From JAWKWA01 sp041397765 (GTDB lineage Bacteria; Pseudomonadota; Alphaproteobacteria; Rhizobiales; Hyphomicrobiaceae), in NCBI GenBank assembly GCA_041397765.1, contig JAWKWA010000003.1, positions 62,001 through 126,000 of the forward strand: a stretch of 64,000 bases of DNA, written 5' to 3'. The translations under genes were made by a program, and so were the position numbers. Under the pieces are notes generated by a model that saw only the letters and a list, made by a program, of their open reading frames with translations, was not told the DNA's origin and made no database searches. Position 1 is the first letter of the stretch. Every line of letters begins with the position of its first letter. Of the stretch, positions 9,222-18,542 are shown one piece after another.

Positions 9222-11208
9222 TCAACTCAAGCCGAGCCGCGCCCGCATCCGCTTCGCATAGCCCTGGATGAGCCGGTCGGCGATGATGCCGATGAAGGCG
9301 ATGGTGAGGCCGGCGACGATGCCGCGGCCGGAATCCGCCTTCTCTTCAGCGCGATGAACACCTCCTGACCAAGGTCGCGCGTGCCGATCATCGCGCAGAT
9401 GATGATCATGGCGAGCGCCATCAGGATGGTCTGGTTGAGCCCGAGCAGGATCTCAGGGGTGGCGAGCGGCAGGTCGACGCGCAGGAAGCGCTGCCTGGGC
9501 GTGCACCCTGACGGTGGCCGCCTCGATGAGCGGCGGCGGATCTGCCTGAGGCCGTGATTGGCGTAGCGGATCGCCGGCACGATGGCGAAGGCGATGGTGG
9601 CGATCATCGCCGTCACGTCGCCGACCCGAAAGAGCATCACCGTCGGGATGATGAAGCAGAACGACGGGATGGTCTGCAGCGTGTCGATGATCGGCGTGAC
9701 GATGCGCTCGACCCGGTCGCTGCGCGAGGCCCAGAAGCCGATCGGGATGCCGATGAGCGCCGCGACCAGGGCCGAGATGCCGCACAGATAGACGGTGGCC
9801 ATGGTCTTCTCCCACAGCCCCGTGATCGCGCAGAAGGTCGCCAGCACCGCGACGAGAACCGCAAGGAACCGGCCGCCGAGCTGATAGCCCGCAAGGGCCA
9901 GCATGGCGACGGCAGCAAGCCAGGGAAATCCCTCGCAGAAGGCCCTGACCGGGTTCAGCACATAGATGATGAGCGTCGTCCGCCACCATTCGATGATGTC
10001 GAAGAAATTGACCGTCACCCAGTCGACGGCGGCTTTCCACATCGGGCCCGTCGTGAAGGTGATCGCCTGTGGCACCCTTGCCGCCGGCAAGGGCAGGCTG
10101 AGGATGGTGGTGACGAGGAGCGCGGCCACGGCGGCGACGACATGCGCGTGGCGCCGGAGGAAGGGCTCGGGCCCGTGATGGGCGGCCGGGCGCAGCGTCG
10201 CGGCGGCCTGGCTCAGCCGGTCGAGCAGGTACGGCGAGCAACGGACGAGCGGCGAGGCCGGCTTCCATCGCCTGTCCGACCTTCAGCGCTCTCAGCGCCA
10301 GCAGCACGTCGTAGCCGAGGCCGCCCGCCCCGATCATCGAGGCGATGATCACCATGTTGAGGGCGAGCATGATGACCTGGTTGACGCCGACCATCAGCAT
10401 CGGCCGCGCCGAGGGGATCTGGATCCGCCAGAGCTGCTGGAAGGCGAGCAGCCGGCCATCCGTCCGAACTCGTTGATCTCGGGGGCACGCGCGACAGGCC
10501 GAGAATGGTCGCCCGCACCATCGGCGGCGTCGCGAAGATGGCGGTCGCCAGCATCGCCGAGACCGGGCTGTTGCCGAACAGGAGCAGCATCGGGATGAGA
10601 TAGGCGAAGGTCGGCATGGTCTGCATCAGATCGAGCACCGGCGTGATCAGCAGCCGGTCGATCCAGGGATTGCGGTAGCCCCAGATGCCGAAGACGAGGC
10701 CGACGGCGATGCACATCGGCACGCAGACGAGGATCAGCGCCAGCGTCAGCATCGAGCTCTGCCACTGGCCGAACAGGGCGATGTAGAGCATGCAGAGCCC
10801 GGCGAGCAGCGCCAGCCGCATGCCGCCGAGCCGGTGGCCGACGATCGCCGAAGCCGCCACCACGCCGACCCAGGAAAGCGAGGGCAGCGTCACCGCCTCG
10901 AGGCCGCGCCCGATCTTGAACCCCTTGGCGAGGAGCTGGAGCACGAAATTGACCGGCACGCCGATCACGTCGGAGATGCCGCGCGTCAGCCAGGTGAAGT
11001 TGCGCTTGAGGAAGTTCATGAGCGCGCTGACCCAGTCGGCGATCGGAACGATCCACTCCTTGGGATAGTCGGACGCCCAAGAGATCAGGCTGCGGTCGAA
11101 GGCGAGCACGAGCGCGAGGACGACGAGCGAGGCCCATGCGGCCGTCCAGCGCCATTTCTGCAGATTGAGGCCGGTCTCGCGGCCGAGTGCCTCGCCCGCC
11201 ACCGTCAT
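9222..11208 (-). pseudogene. Glycine-betaine/choline-type ABC transporter permease, double-length, frameshifted
   Basis: This membrane component of a ProU/OpuA-type importer appears as two tandem permease halves in one gene of about 660 codons. Each half has several hydrophobic helices and an EAA-type loop: EINEFGRMAGC near 10480 and PPLIEAATV near 9530. The start is the ATG at 11206-11208, which overlaps the ATPase stop as ATGA. The natural C-terminus ARLGLS ends at 9222. Frame changes are needed near 10500, 10453, 10235, 9540, 9510 and 9335, mostly by restoring one or two bases in short G/C runs. The coding content between breaks is well preserved. As read the gene is broken; deletion errors or recent decay could both explain it. 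Confidence 0.78.
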
Positions 11209-12311
11209 CGCGCGGCCTCCCCCTGGTCGCGTCCGGTCAGCAGGTCGATCACCGCGCGTGCGGTCACCTCGCCGATGACCCGTCCCGTCGCATCGGTGAC
11301 GGCGAAGGGCCCGCCGGCGCCGACGATGTCGGCGGCGAAGCTGTGGATCTTGGCGCTCGCCGCGACTTTGCCGGCATGGGCCGAGCCGTGTCCGACCGGC
11401 TGCATCAGGCTTCCCGCCGACAGCACCTTGGCGCGCTGCACGTCGCGGGTGAACTCGGCGACATAGTCGGTCGCCGGTTTGACGACCAGCTCCTCGGGCG
11501 TGCCGATCTGGATGATCGCGCCGTCCTTCATGATGGCGATGCGGTCGGCGAGGCGGATCGCCTCGTCGAAATCATGGGTGATGAAGATGATGGTCTTCTT
11601 CAGCACGCTCTGCAGGCGCATCAGCTCGTCCTGCATCTCGCGCCGGATGAGCGGATCGAGCGCCGAGAACGGCTCGTCGAGGAACCAGATCTCCGGTTTC
11701 ACCGCCAGCGACCTGGCGATGCCGACCCGCTGCTGCTGGCCGCCGGAGAGCTCGCGCGGATAGAAGCTCTCGCGTCCCTTCAGTCCGACGAGCTCGATCA
11801 CCTCGCGCGCCGCCGCCTCGCGGGCGCGCCGCTCGATGCCCTGCACCGACAGCGGGAAGGCGACGTTCTCGAGCACGGTCAGATGCGGCAGCAGGGCGAA
11901 ATTCTGGAAGACCATGCCCATCTTGTGGCGGCGCATGTCGACGAGTTCGGCCTCGCTCATCCTCAAAAGGTCGCGGCCGTCGATCTCGACCTCGCCGGAA
12001 GTCGGCTCGACGAGCCGCGACATGCAGCGCACGAGCGTCGACTTGCCCGAGCCCGACAGCCCCATGATGATGAAGATCTCGCCCTCGTGCACCGAGACAT
12101 TGGCGTCGCGCACCGCGCCGATCAGGCCGGCCTGTCCGAGCTCCTGCGCGCTCGCCCCGCCCGGATGGGCCGCGAGGAACTCCGCCCCGCCCTTCCCGAA
12201 GACCTTCCAGACATGCCGGCAAGCGAGCTTCACGGCACGCGCGGCGGCGGCGGGCGCCATCCTTGCCGCGCCGGACCATTGATCCTCTGCTGCCCTCGGA
12301 GCGTCGTTCAT
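11205..12311 (-). CDS. Quaternary-amine (glycine betaine/choline) ABC transporter ATP-binding protein
   Basis: This 368-residue ATPase powers the importer. It shows Walker A GLSGSGKST, the Q-loop region MVFQNFALLPH, the ABC signature LSGGQQQR, Walker B IWFLDEP and the switch histidine in FITHDFDEA. A C-terminal extension after about residue 280 carries a CBS-like segment, FAVTDATGRVIGEVTARAV, as in ProV/OpuAA proteins. An N-terminal insertion before Walker A (GGAEFLAAHPGGASAQ) is also typical of this group. The ATG at 12309-12311 follows GGAGGGAA at 9 bases. It is followed by the permease with ATGA overlap and preceded by the binding-protein gene across a 755-bp spacer. Confidence 0.92.
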   Translation of the reverse strand: MNDAPRAAEDQWSGAARMAPAAAARAVKLACRHVWKVFGKGGAEFLAAHPGGASAQELGQAGLIGAVRDANVSVHEGEIFIIMGLSGSGKSTLVRCMSRLVEPTSGEVEIDGRDLLRMSEAELVDMRRHKMGMVFQNFALLPHLTVLENVAFPLSVQGIERRAREAAAREVIELVGLKGRESFYPRELSGGQQQRVGIARSLAVKPEIWFLDEPFSALDPLIRREMQDELMRLQSVLKKTIIFITHDFDEAIRLADRIAIMKDGAIIQIGTPEELVVKPATDYVAEFTRDVQRAKVLSAGSLMQPVGHGSAHAGKVAASAKIHSFAADIVGAGGPFAVTDATGRVIGEVTARAVIDLLTGRDQGEAAR

Positions 12312-13066
12312 CAGGTCCGTTCCCTCCAGAGTTCGGCTGCCCGGCTCTTCCGGCCGCTCGCCACTATCGGTCGCCAGCATGTCCGGTCACCGGGCATGAT
12401 CATCGGTCCGACACCATGATCGACCACTCGGCGCGGCCGGCCTCGGGCTTCCGCGGATCCGCCGGCTCGATCGGCCGACCTGCGATCGGCCGGTCGATGC
12501 CCTGGCTGAGCGGATTTGACACTTCGGTCCCGGTTGCCGCGATGCGCGTTCTCGAGCGTCAAATTCAAGAACTCCACCAGGATCCATAGGCCTTCCAGTG
12601 GTTCTCATGGTTCCGACATCGGCTCGCGCAGGCTTTGAAACGGGATTCCAATGTCGGCATCGAACCACGAGGCACGCAGGACCAGCCACCGAGCCGCCGG
12701 TGACCTAACATTGCCGTCCTCACCCCCCGGTTTGGCGGCATGCTTCGGCGCCGGTCGTGACCAGCGCCCCGATCCCGCGTCCGATCCGATACCGGGCGCC
12801 AGCCTGACTCCACAGCAAGCCCGACCCCAACAGCTGTCCGAACTCCAGCAGCCAGTTTGATCCCGGCCGCAAAATCTGACCGCTGTCGTCGATCCGCCCG
12901 CCTGTCGTCCCCGGCTGACCGGCACCGGCCGGACTGTCGCCGGCCGGACCGTCGCCACGTTGCGATCACCGGGCACTGCCCGGCCGGGCCCTCGTCCCCG
13001 AGGGTCCGGCGCGAGTTCGTCCTTGCGATCGGGCGGTGGCACGGGATCAGCACCACCGGCCGGACG
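12312..13066. other. Long spacer between binding-protein and ATPase genes
   Basis: This 755-bp stretch inside an otherwise continuous leftward transport cluster contains no gene I can support. It holds GC-rich hairpins just after the binding-protein gene (see 12969-13004) and a partly repeated CCGGCCGGAC/GTCGCC segment near 12926-12957. Its length allows a separate promoter for the ATPase-permease-kinase genes. Confidence 0.4.
12969..13004 (-). terminator. Double hairpin downstream of the binding-protein gene
   Basis: Two adjacent inverted repeats lie 60-100 bp after the binding-protein stop: CCGGG-CACTG-CCCGG at 12969-12983, and CCCTCG-TCCC-CGAGGG at 12989-13004. There is no T-run, so partial termination or 3'-end protection of the abundant binding-protein message is more likely than strong intrinsic termination. 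Confidence 0.35.
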
Positions 13067-14038
13067 TCACTGGGCCCAGGCCCGCCACGTCGCCTCGTTG
13101 GCATCGATCCAGGCCGCGGCCACCTCGTCGAGCGACTTGCCGTCGAGGTCGACCTCGCCCGACATCTTGTTCAGCTCGTTGGTGTCCATCGTGTAGGCCT
13201 TGGCCACCTTGTAGGCGACCGGCCACTTGTCCTTCATGCCGGACCAGGAATACTTCCAGATCTCGCCATGCGGCTTGCCGCAGTCGTACTTGGCGCTGGA
13301 GTTAACGCCCCAGGCCGGATCGTTGTAGCATTCGGTCGTATACTCGGGGAACTCGATCCATTCGCCCTGATACTTGGCAGGTGCCCAGTGCGGCGAGTAG
13401 ATCCACAGCATGATCGGCGCCTTGCGCTGATAGGCGGAATCGAGCTCGGCGAACATCGCCGCATCGGTGCCGGCATGGACCACCACGAAGGGCAGATCGA
13501 GAGCGGCGGCCCGCTCGTCGTCGAAGCCTTCCCAGGTCACCGGTCCGCCGAGATAGCGGCCCTTGGGGGCGGTTTCGGCGGTCGAGAATGCCTCGGCGCA
13601 TTTGGGATCCTTCAGCGCCTCCCAGTTCGGCAGGCCGGGGCACTTGTCCTTCATGTAGGAGGGGTACCACCACTCCTCCTTGGCCTTGGGGCCGAGGGCG
13701 CCGAGGCGCTCGGTCTGACCGGTCGCGTCGGAGGCCTTCATCGCCTCGCCGGCCGTGGTGTCCCAGAACTCGAGACCGACCGTCAGGTCGCCGTTGGTGA
13801 GGCCGGTGGTCAGGCTCGACAGGTAGTCGGCGGTCGGATACTCGACCGTGTAGCCGAGCTTCTCGAGGATGCCGCCGAGGATCTTCGCGTTGAGATTGAC
13901 GCTCGTCCAGTCGAACAGGGCGATCTTGATCGGATCGCTCGATTCAGGAACCTGGGCCCGCGTCTCGGCGACGCCGCTGAGCGAGACGAGGAGAGCGAAG
14001 GCGAATGCGCCGACGGTCCTCGAAAGTCGACCTTTCAT
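13067..14038 (-). CDS. Glycine-betaine/choline ABC transporter substrate-binding protein
   Basis: This is a periplasmic OpuAC-family receptor that delivers quaternary amines to the permease. The 323-residue protein has a signal peptide (basic MKGRLSRT, hydrophobic core, cleavage near ETRAQV). Tryptophan- and tyrosine-rich loops such as EFWDTTAGE, EEWWYPSY, LWIYSPHWAP and WKYSWSGM could form the aromatic box that holds a trimethylammonium group. Cysteines in DKCPGL and DPKCAE may form a disulfide. The ATG at 14036-14038 follows GGGAGGAAA. It is the first gene of the leftward transport/kinase cluster. Choline, betaine and proline betaine cannot be distinguished by eye. Confidence 0.9.
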   Translation of the reverse strand: MKGRLSRTVGAFAFALLVSLSGVAETRAQVPESSDPIKIALFDWTSVNLNAKILGGILEKLGYTVEYPTADYLSSLTTGLTNGDLTVGLEFWDTTAGEAMKASDATGQTERLGALGPKAKEEWWYPSYMKDKCPGLPNWEALKDPKCAEAFSTAETAPKGRYLGGPVTWEGFDDERAAALDLPFVVVHAGTDAAMFAELDSAYQRKAPIMLWIYSPHWAPAKYQGEWIEFPEYTTECYNDPAWGVNSSAKYDCGKPHGEIWKYSWSGMKDKWPVAYKVAKAYTMDTNELNKMSGEVDLDGKSLDEVAAAWIDANEATWRAWAQ

Positions 14039-14638
14039 GTTCCGTATTTCCTCCCGTTCCTGACTTGCCAGCTCATGGCACGGCTGGTGCGTCATCTAAC
14101 CGCAATATCTCGCCCCCCCGCAAGGGGCTTGAGGTGGGTTTCAAGGGTGTCTGCGCGCCGGCATTGGCCGCAAGCCGGTAATTCCGTATACACCACAATG
14201 GTCGCCGTCCGCCGCTCAGCATTTATGCCACCTTGGAATGGCCGGGGCCGTTGATTATAGTGCCGGCCGGATCGGAGGCCTCCGTGCCGGGCCGTGCGGG
14301 AGCATGGCGCGCGGCGACTCCGGTTCCGAGGGAAGGCGTGCAAGGGAAGTTTGGGAACGGGCGTTCGGTGCGTGATCGGGGGGCGATCGGCCTTCGCGAA
14401 AGCCGCCGGAGAGGCGCGAAGCGGCAAGGTCTGACAACCGCGAAGCGGCAAGGTCTGACAACCGCGGAGCGGCGGCCTGACGGCCGCGGCGCCGCAGGAT
14501 CGCCGGCTTCACCCCGGTCGCGACCGGTCGGTCGGCTCGAAGCCGGCGGCAGGGGCGGCGCGGGGGCGCCAACCATGACTATCCCTCCAACATGGCCTGT
14601 CCAGGACGACCGCCGGTGTGCTCGGGGAGCTCGATCGC
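14039..14638. other. Divergent intergenic region between the binding protein and the BON/OmpA gene
   Basis: This 600-bp gap must contain promoters for both directions. An A/T-richer patch with GTATACACCA lies near 14188-14198 and another near 14250-14262. The rest is very GC-rich and includes the 24-bp tandem repeat at 14416. I see no supported gene. Confidence 0.4.
14416..14463. repeat. 24-bp tandem repeat, two exact copies plus a degraded third
   Basis: The unit at 14416-14439 is repeated exactly at 14440-14463, and a divergent third copy follows to about 14485 (GCGGAGCGGCGGCCTGAC instead of GCGAAGCGGCAAGGTCTG). It lies about 175 bp before the BON/OmpA start. Replication slippage could change the copy number. 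Confidence 0.8.
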
Positions 14639-17600
14639 ATGAGATGCAGACCGCTTCGCTGGCTGTTGGGGCTCGTGCCCCTCGCCTTGCTCGCAGCCGC
14701 CCTGTTCCATTTCGAGCGCCCCCGCATCGAGGCCGACCTCACCGCAAGAACGGAAGCGGCGCTCCAGGCGGCCGGCGTGCCGTGGGCCGAGGCCAGTTTC
14801 GAGGGCCGTGACGGTGTCGTCTCCGGTGCCGCCCTCGACGATGGCGAGCGGGCGCGGGCCGGCGAGATCGCCCGCGGTACCTGGGGCGTGCGCGTGGTCG
14901 AGGACCGGTCGGGCCTCATCGACGAGATCAAGCCCTATTCGTGGTCGGCGACGCGCGAGGGCAATCGCATCCGCCTCAAGGGCTATGTGCCGAGCGAGGA
15001 CGACCGTCGCACCATCATCGGCCTCGTGCGCGGCTCGCTGCCCGGCGTCGAGGTCGACGACCGCATGCAACTCGGCCGCGGCGTGCCGGCCCGCGATGTC
15101 TGGCTGAAGGGCGTCGGCTTCGGCGTCGACCAGCTCGATCGGCTGAAGGACGGCCAGGTCCGCCTCGACGATCTCGGCTTCTCGATCCGCGGCGAGGCCC
15201 GCACCGGCAAGGCCTTCGCCGATGTCGAGGCCGCGCTCTCCGACGGCCTGCCGCGCGGCGTCACCCTGTCCGCCGACAATGTCGTGCCCCCGCTCGCCTC
15301 ACCCTATCGCTGGAGTGCCAATTTCGACGGCCGCCGCATCCTCGTCGAGGGCAGCGTGCCGAGCCTGAGGATCCGTGACGATCTCCTCGCCACGCTGCGC
15401 GAGCGCATGCCGGCCTCGGTCGTCGTCGACGATCGCATGGAGGTCGCATCTGGCACGCCGGAGGGCGATGACGGAAAATGGCGGACGGCGGTGCTGTCGA
15501 CGCTCGGGGAACTGTCACGCCTCGAGAGCGGCACGGCCAGCCTGCGCGACAACCAGCTCGACTTCAGCGGTCTGGCCGGCGACCAGGACACGGCGGATGC
15601 GGTGACGGCGGCGGTGCGCCAGGGTCTGCCCGCGCTCTATCGCTCGCGCGAGGACGTGAAATATCTGCGCGCCCGGCTGCCGGTCGCCAAGCCCTTCGTC
15701 TTCTCCGCCACCTGGCGTGACGGTCGCACCGTCGCCCTCGAGGGCAGTGTTCCGGGCGAGGAGGCGCGCTCCGCCCTCATCGACGCCGTCCGTGCCGCCT
15801 TTCCCGGCGCGACGCTCGACGATCGCACGACGCTGGCGCGCGGCGAGCCCGACAGCTGGCGCCGCGCGGTCGTGGCCGGGCTCGACCAGCTTGCGCGCCT
15901 CGACAGCGGCCGGCTCGCCATGCGTGACACCGCCGTCGAGATTTCCGGCAGGATCGCCACGAGGGATGCTGCCGACGACGTGGTGCGTGCGCTGACCGGG
16001 GATCTGCCCGCCGGCTATGCGCTGAAGAGCGGCATCGAGGCGAACGAGCCGGTCGTGACGGTCGCGCGGCCCTATGTCTGGGCTGCCGAGCTCGCCGATG
16101 GCAGGCTCACCCTAACCGGCAGCGTACCCGACCGGGCGGGCCGCGACGAGCTGGTCGCAACGGCCCGCCGGCTCTTTCCAGGCGCCCGCCTCGACGACCG
16201 GACCGAGATCGCCTCCGGCGAGCCCGCCGACTGGGCGTCCGCGGCCGGGGAAGCCCTCAACGCGCTGTCTCTCCTGAAGTCCGGCCGCGCCGGGATCGAG
16301 GACCGGGACGTCCGCGTCTCCGGCCTTGCGGCGAGCGACGCGGAGGCGGCGCGGGTCGCCGATGCCATGCGCCTCGGTCTTCCCGTCGGCTTCCGCGGCA
16401 CCAGCGACGTCGAGGTCGAGGGGCCGGCCGTGCCGGTCGCCAAGCCCTATAGTTGGAGCATCGAGCGGCGCGGGAGGGACGTTACTATCGCCGGCTTCGT
16501 GCCGGACGAGGGTTCGCGCAAGGCCGTGCTCGATCTGCTCGCGCGCTCGATTCCCGGCGCCCGTGTCGAAGACCGCATGTCGGTCGCTGGCGGCATGGCG
16601 GGCGAGGTCTGGCAGCGCGGCACCTCCTATGTCGTCCGCCAGATCGGCCAGCTCGCCGAGGGCGGTGGGCGCATCTCGGACAAGGACATCTGGGTCTCCG
16701 GCATCGCCGAGGACGGGGCCTCCTATAGCGCCGTGCTCGCCGATCTGGCCCGCGCGCCCGGTGGCTTCACCGTGCGCGGCAAGGATGTCGCCCTGCCCGC
16801 CGTCGATCCGTTCGACTGGCGTGCCGAGGTCGAAGGCGAGCGCGTCATCCTGGCGGGCCACGTTCCCAGCGAAGAGGCGCGCCGCGCGCTGCTCGATTAT
16901 GCGCGCCAGCGTTTCACCGGGCTGACGGTCGACGACCGCATGGAGCTGGCCGCCGGCATCGCCGGCAGCGAGCGCGACTGGCGTCTGGCGGCCATCCTCG
17001 GCATCCGCTCGCTCGCCATCTCCGGCAATGGCCGTGCCGAGCTGATCGGCAGCGACCTCAAGGTGACCGGCGAGACCCATGTCGAAGCCTTGCCCGGCAA
17101 TGTCCGCACCCTCATCGCCCGCGGTCTCCCGCGCGGCTATACCGGCACGAGCGACATCGCCTATCTCGGCCCCTCGCCCGAGGATCTCGCCGCCAGGGAG
17201 GCGGCCGAGCGCAAGGCCGAGGAGGATGCCGCCCGCGCCGCCGAGGATGCCCGGCGCAAGACCGAGGGCTATAGCTGGTCGGCCCGCTACGACGGCCTCA
17301 ACATCGCCTTCGAGGGCAGCGTGCCCGACGAGGATACCAAGCGTCGGATCCGCAGCTCGGCCGAGACCTTCTTCCCCGATCGCCGTATCGACGACCGTAC
17401 GCGCGTCGACAGCGGCGCGCCCGAGGGCTTCGTCGACGCGGTGCGTGCGCTGTTGAGGCGCCTGTCGGAGCTCGAATCCGGCGAGGCGACGATCACCGGT
17501 CGCAGCGGCCGGCTCACCGGCAGCACCGATAGCGAGGCGGTCAAGCAGAGGTTGCGCCGCAATCTCTCCGGCGAGTTGCCCGACGGCTTCAAGGGCGAGG

Positions 17601-18082
17601 ACGAGATCACCTTCGTCGAGCCGCCCAAGCCCGATCCCGAGGATGTCGCCCGCCGCAAGGCCGAGGAGGCTGTCGATACCGGGGCGCTGCTGGCCTCGGG
17701 CCGCGAGCTGAAGGCCGACGAGTGCCAGGCGGTGCTGAACTCCATCGTGCGGAAGGGCGAGGCCTTTTTCGCCAGCGGCAGCGCCGAGCTGACGGCCGGC
17801 AGTCTGCGCACGCTCGGCCGGCTGCCCGGTATCACCAAGCGTTGTCCGCAGGCGACCATCGCCATCGAGGGGCACACCGACTCCGATGGTGCCGCTGCCT
17901 TCAACCAGCATCTCTCGGAGTTGCGGGCCGAGGCAGTGGTCGATTTCCTCGCCAGCAAGGGCGTTCCGCGCGAGCGGCTGACGGCCGTGGGCTTCGGCGA
18001 GATGCGGCCGGTCGTGCCGAACACGACCCGCAGCAACAAGGCCAAGAACCGGCGTATCGAGTTCGAGGTGAGGATCGAGTAG
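14639..18082 (+). CDS. BON-like repeat protein with C-terminal OmpA peptidoglycan-binding domain
   Basis: This 1147-residue envelope protein has an N-terminal membrane segment (about residues 8-24), then seven repeats of 115-130 residues (about residues 99-1000). Each repeat opens with a (P/G)(Y/F)xWSA-like strand, then G(Y/S)VP(S/D/G)xxxR, and an aliphatic-rich helix ending in VDDRM or LDDRT; this resembles paired BON modules. A charged Ala/Glu/Arg coiled-coil-like insert precedes repeat 7. From about residue 1013 an OmpA C-terminal domain follows, with FFASGSAELT, IEGHTDSDG and NKAKNRRIEFEV. The layout (membrane anchor, BON modules, OmpA) resembles mycobacterial ArfA but with far more repeats. 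The ATG at 14639 follows GGGGAG. It probably spans the periplasm and binds the wall; the exact role is unknown. Confidence 0.88.
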   Translation: MRCRPLRWLLGLVPLALLAAALFHFERPRIEADLTARTEAALQAAGVPWAEASFEGRDGVVSGAALDDGERARAGEIARGTWGVRVVEDRSGLIDEIKPYSWSATREGNRIRLKGYVPSEDDRRTIIGLVRGSLPGVEVDDRMQLGRGVPARDVWLKGVGFGVDQLDRLKDGQVRLDDLGFSIRGEARTGKAFADVEAALSDGLPRGVTLSADNVVPPLASPYRWSANFDGRRILVEGSVPSLRIRDDLLATLRERMPASVVVDDRMEVASGTPEGDDGKWRTAVLSTLGELSRLESGTASLRDNQLDFSGLAGDQDTADAVTAAVRQGLPALYRSREDVKYLRARLPVAKPFVFSATWRDGRTVALEGSVPGEEARSALIDAVRAAFPGATLDDRTTLARGEPDSWRRAVVAGLDQLARLDSGRLAMRDTAVEISGRIATRDAADDVVRALTGDLPAGYALKSGIEANEPVVTVARPYVWAAELADGRLTLTGSVPDRAGRDELVATARRLFPGARLDDRTEIASGEPADWASAAGEALNALSLLKSGRAGIEDRDVRVSGLAASDAEAARVADAMRLGLPVGFRGTSDVEVEGPAVPVAKPYSWSIERRGRDVTIAGFVPDEGSRKAVLDLLARSIPGARVEDRMSVAGGMAGEVWQRGTSYVVRQIGQLAEGGGRISDKDIWVSGIAEDGASYSAVLADLARAPGGFTVRGKDVALPAVDPFDWRAEVEGERVILAGHVPSEEARRALLDYARQRFTGLTVDDRMELAAGIAGSERDWRLAAILGIRSLAISGNGRAELIGSDLKVTGETHVEALPGNVRTLIARGLPRGYTGTSDIAYLGPSPEDLAAREAAERKAEEDAARAAEDARRKTEGYSWSARYDGLNIAFEGSVPDEDTKRRIRSSAETFFPDRRIDDRTRVDSGAPEGFVDAVRALLRRLSELESGEATITGRSGRLTGSTDSEAVKQRLRRNLSGELPDGFKGEDEITFVEPPKPDPEDVARRKAEEAVDTGALLASGRELKADECQAVLNSIVRKGEAFFASGSAELTAGSLRTLGRLPGITKRCPQATIAIEGHTDSDGAAAFNQHLSELRAEAVVDFLASKGVPRERLTAVGFGEMRPVVPNTTRSNKAKNRRIEFEVRIE

Positions 18083-18093
18083 GCGACAGGCAG

Positions 18094-18144
18094 CCGGGCG
18101 TAGTGCCCGGGCGGTTGCTCGCTGGCCTGATGACGCAGGCCAGC
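18094..18144 (+). terminator. Two hairpins after the BON/OmpA gene
   Basis: CCGGGC-GTAGT-GCCCGG at 18094-18110 is followed by a 9-bp perfect stem, GCTGGCCTG-ATGACG-CAGGCCAGC, at 18121-18144. They lie 12-60 bp after the stop codon. No T-run follows, so they may reduce rather than stop transcription into the next two genes. Confidence 0.4.
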
Positions 18145-18247
18145 CGGGCGGCGCCAGGGGCGGCATCGGCGGGACGGACCGGTACGTCGTTGGGTGGTCG
18201 CCGCTGCGGGTCTTCGATCCGCGCGTGAGGGGTGAGGAAACGGTCGA

Positions 18248-18403
18248 ATGGCAGAAACTGGCGATTTTCTGATGAGCTATCTGACGGGGCTCGACTATCT
18301 CGCCGTCAAGCTCTGGCCCTGGCTGCTGCTCGCCTTCTTCCTCGGCATCTGCTGGGGCTGGTTCTCCTGTCCGGGCCCCCGGGCCTGGGACGAGGAGCGC
18401 TGA
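18248..18403 (+). CDS. 51-residue membrane protein upstream of the HHH protein
   Basis: This short gene encodes one clear membrane helix, LWPWLLLAFFLGICWGWFSC, between a polar start (MAETGDFLMSYLTG) and a charged end (RAWDEER). The ATG follows a GGGGTGAGGAAA-type ribosome site at 18228-18239. Its helix resembles the membrane segment of the next gene product (LCGCWFGCFLKS): both have G-x-C-W near the cytosolic edge. The two may therefore share an origin or interact. I do not recognise a named family. Confidence 0.6.
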   Translation: MAETGDFLMSYLTGLDYLAVKLWPWLLLAFFLGICWGWFSCPGPRAWDEER

Positions 18404-18542
18404 GGGCTGCACGCCTCGGGGCAGCGCCGCGTTCGGGCGATGTCCGGGAGGCGTGGCGGAGAGCGATGCGCGGGTTGGACAGGGACGGATGGCGGTCCGG
18501 TGACAGAGCACCGGCGGCGTGGGCGGATACGGGATCGGTGCA

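Noticed and set aside
16112..18511. Long open frame on the minus strand opposite the BON/OmpA gene.
   Set aside because: The plus strand has clear repeats and an OmpA domain; the antisense translation shows only Arg/Ala/Gly-rich sequence.
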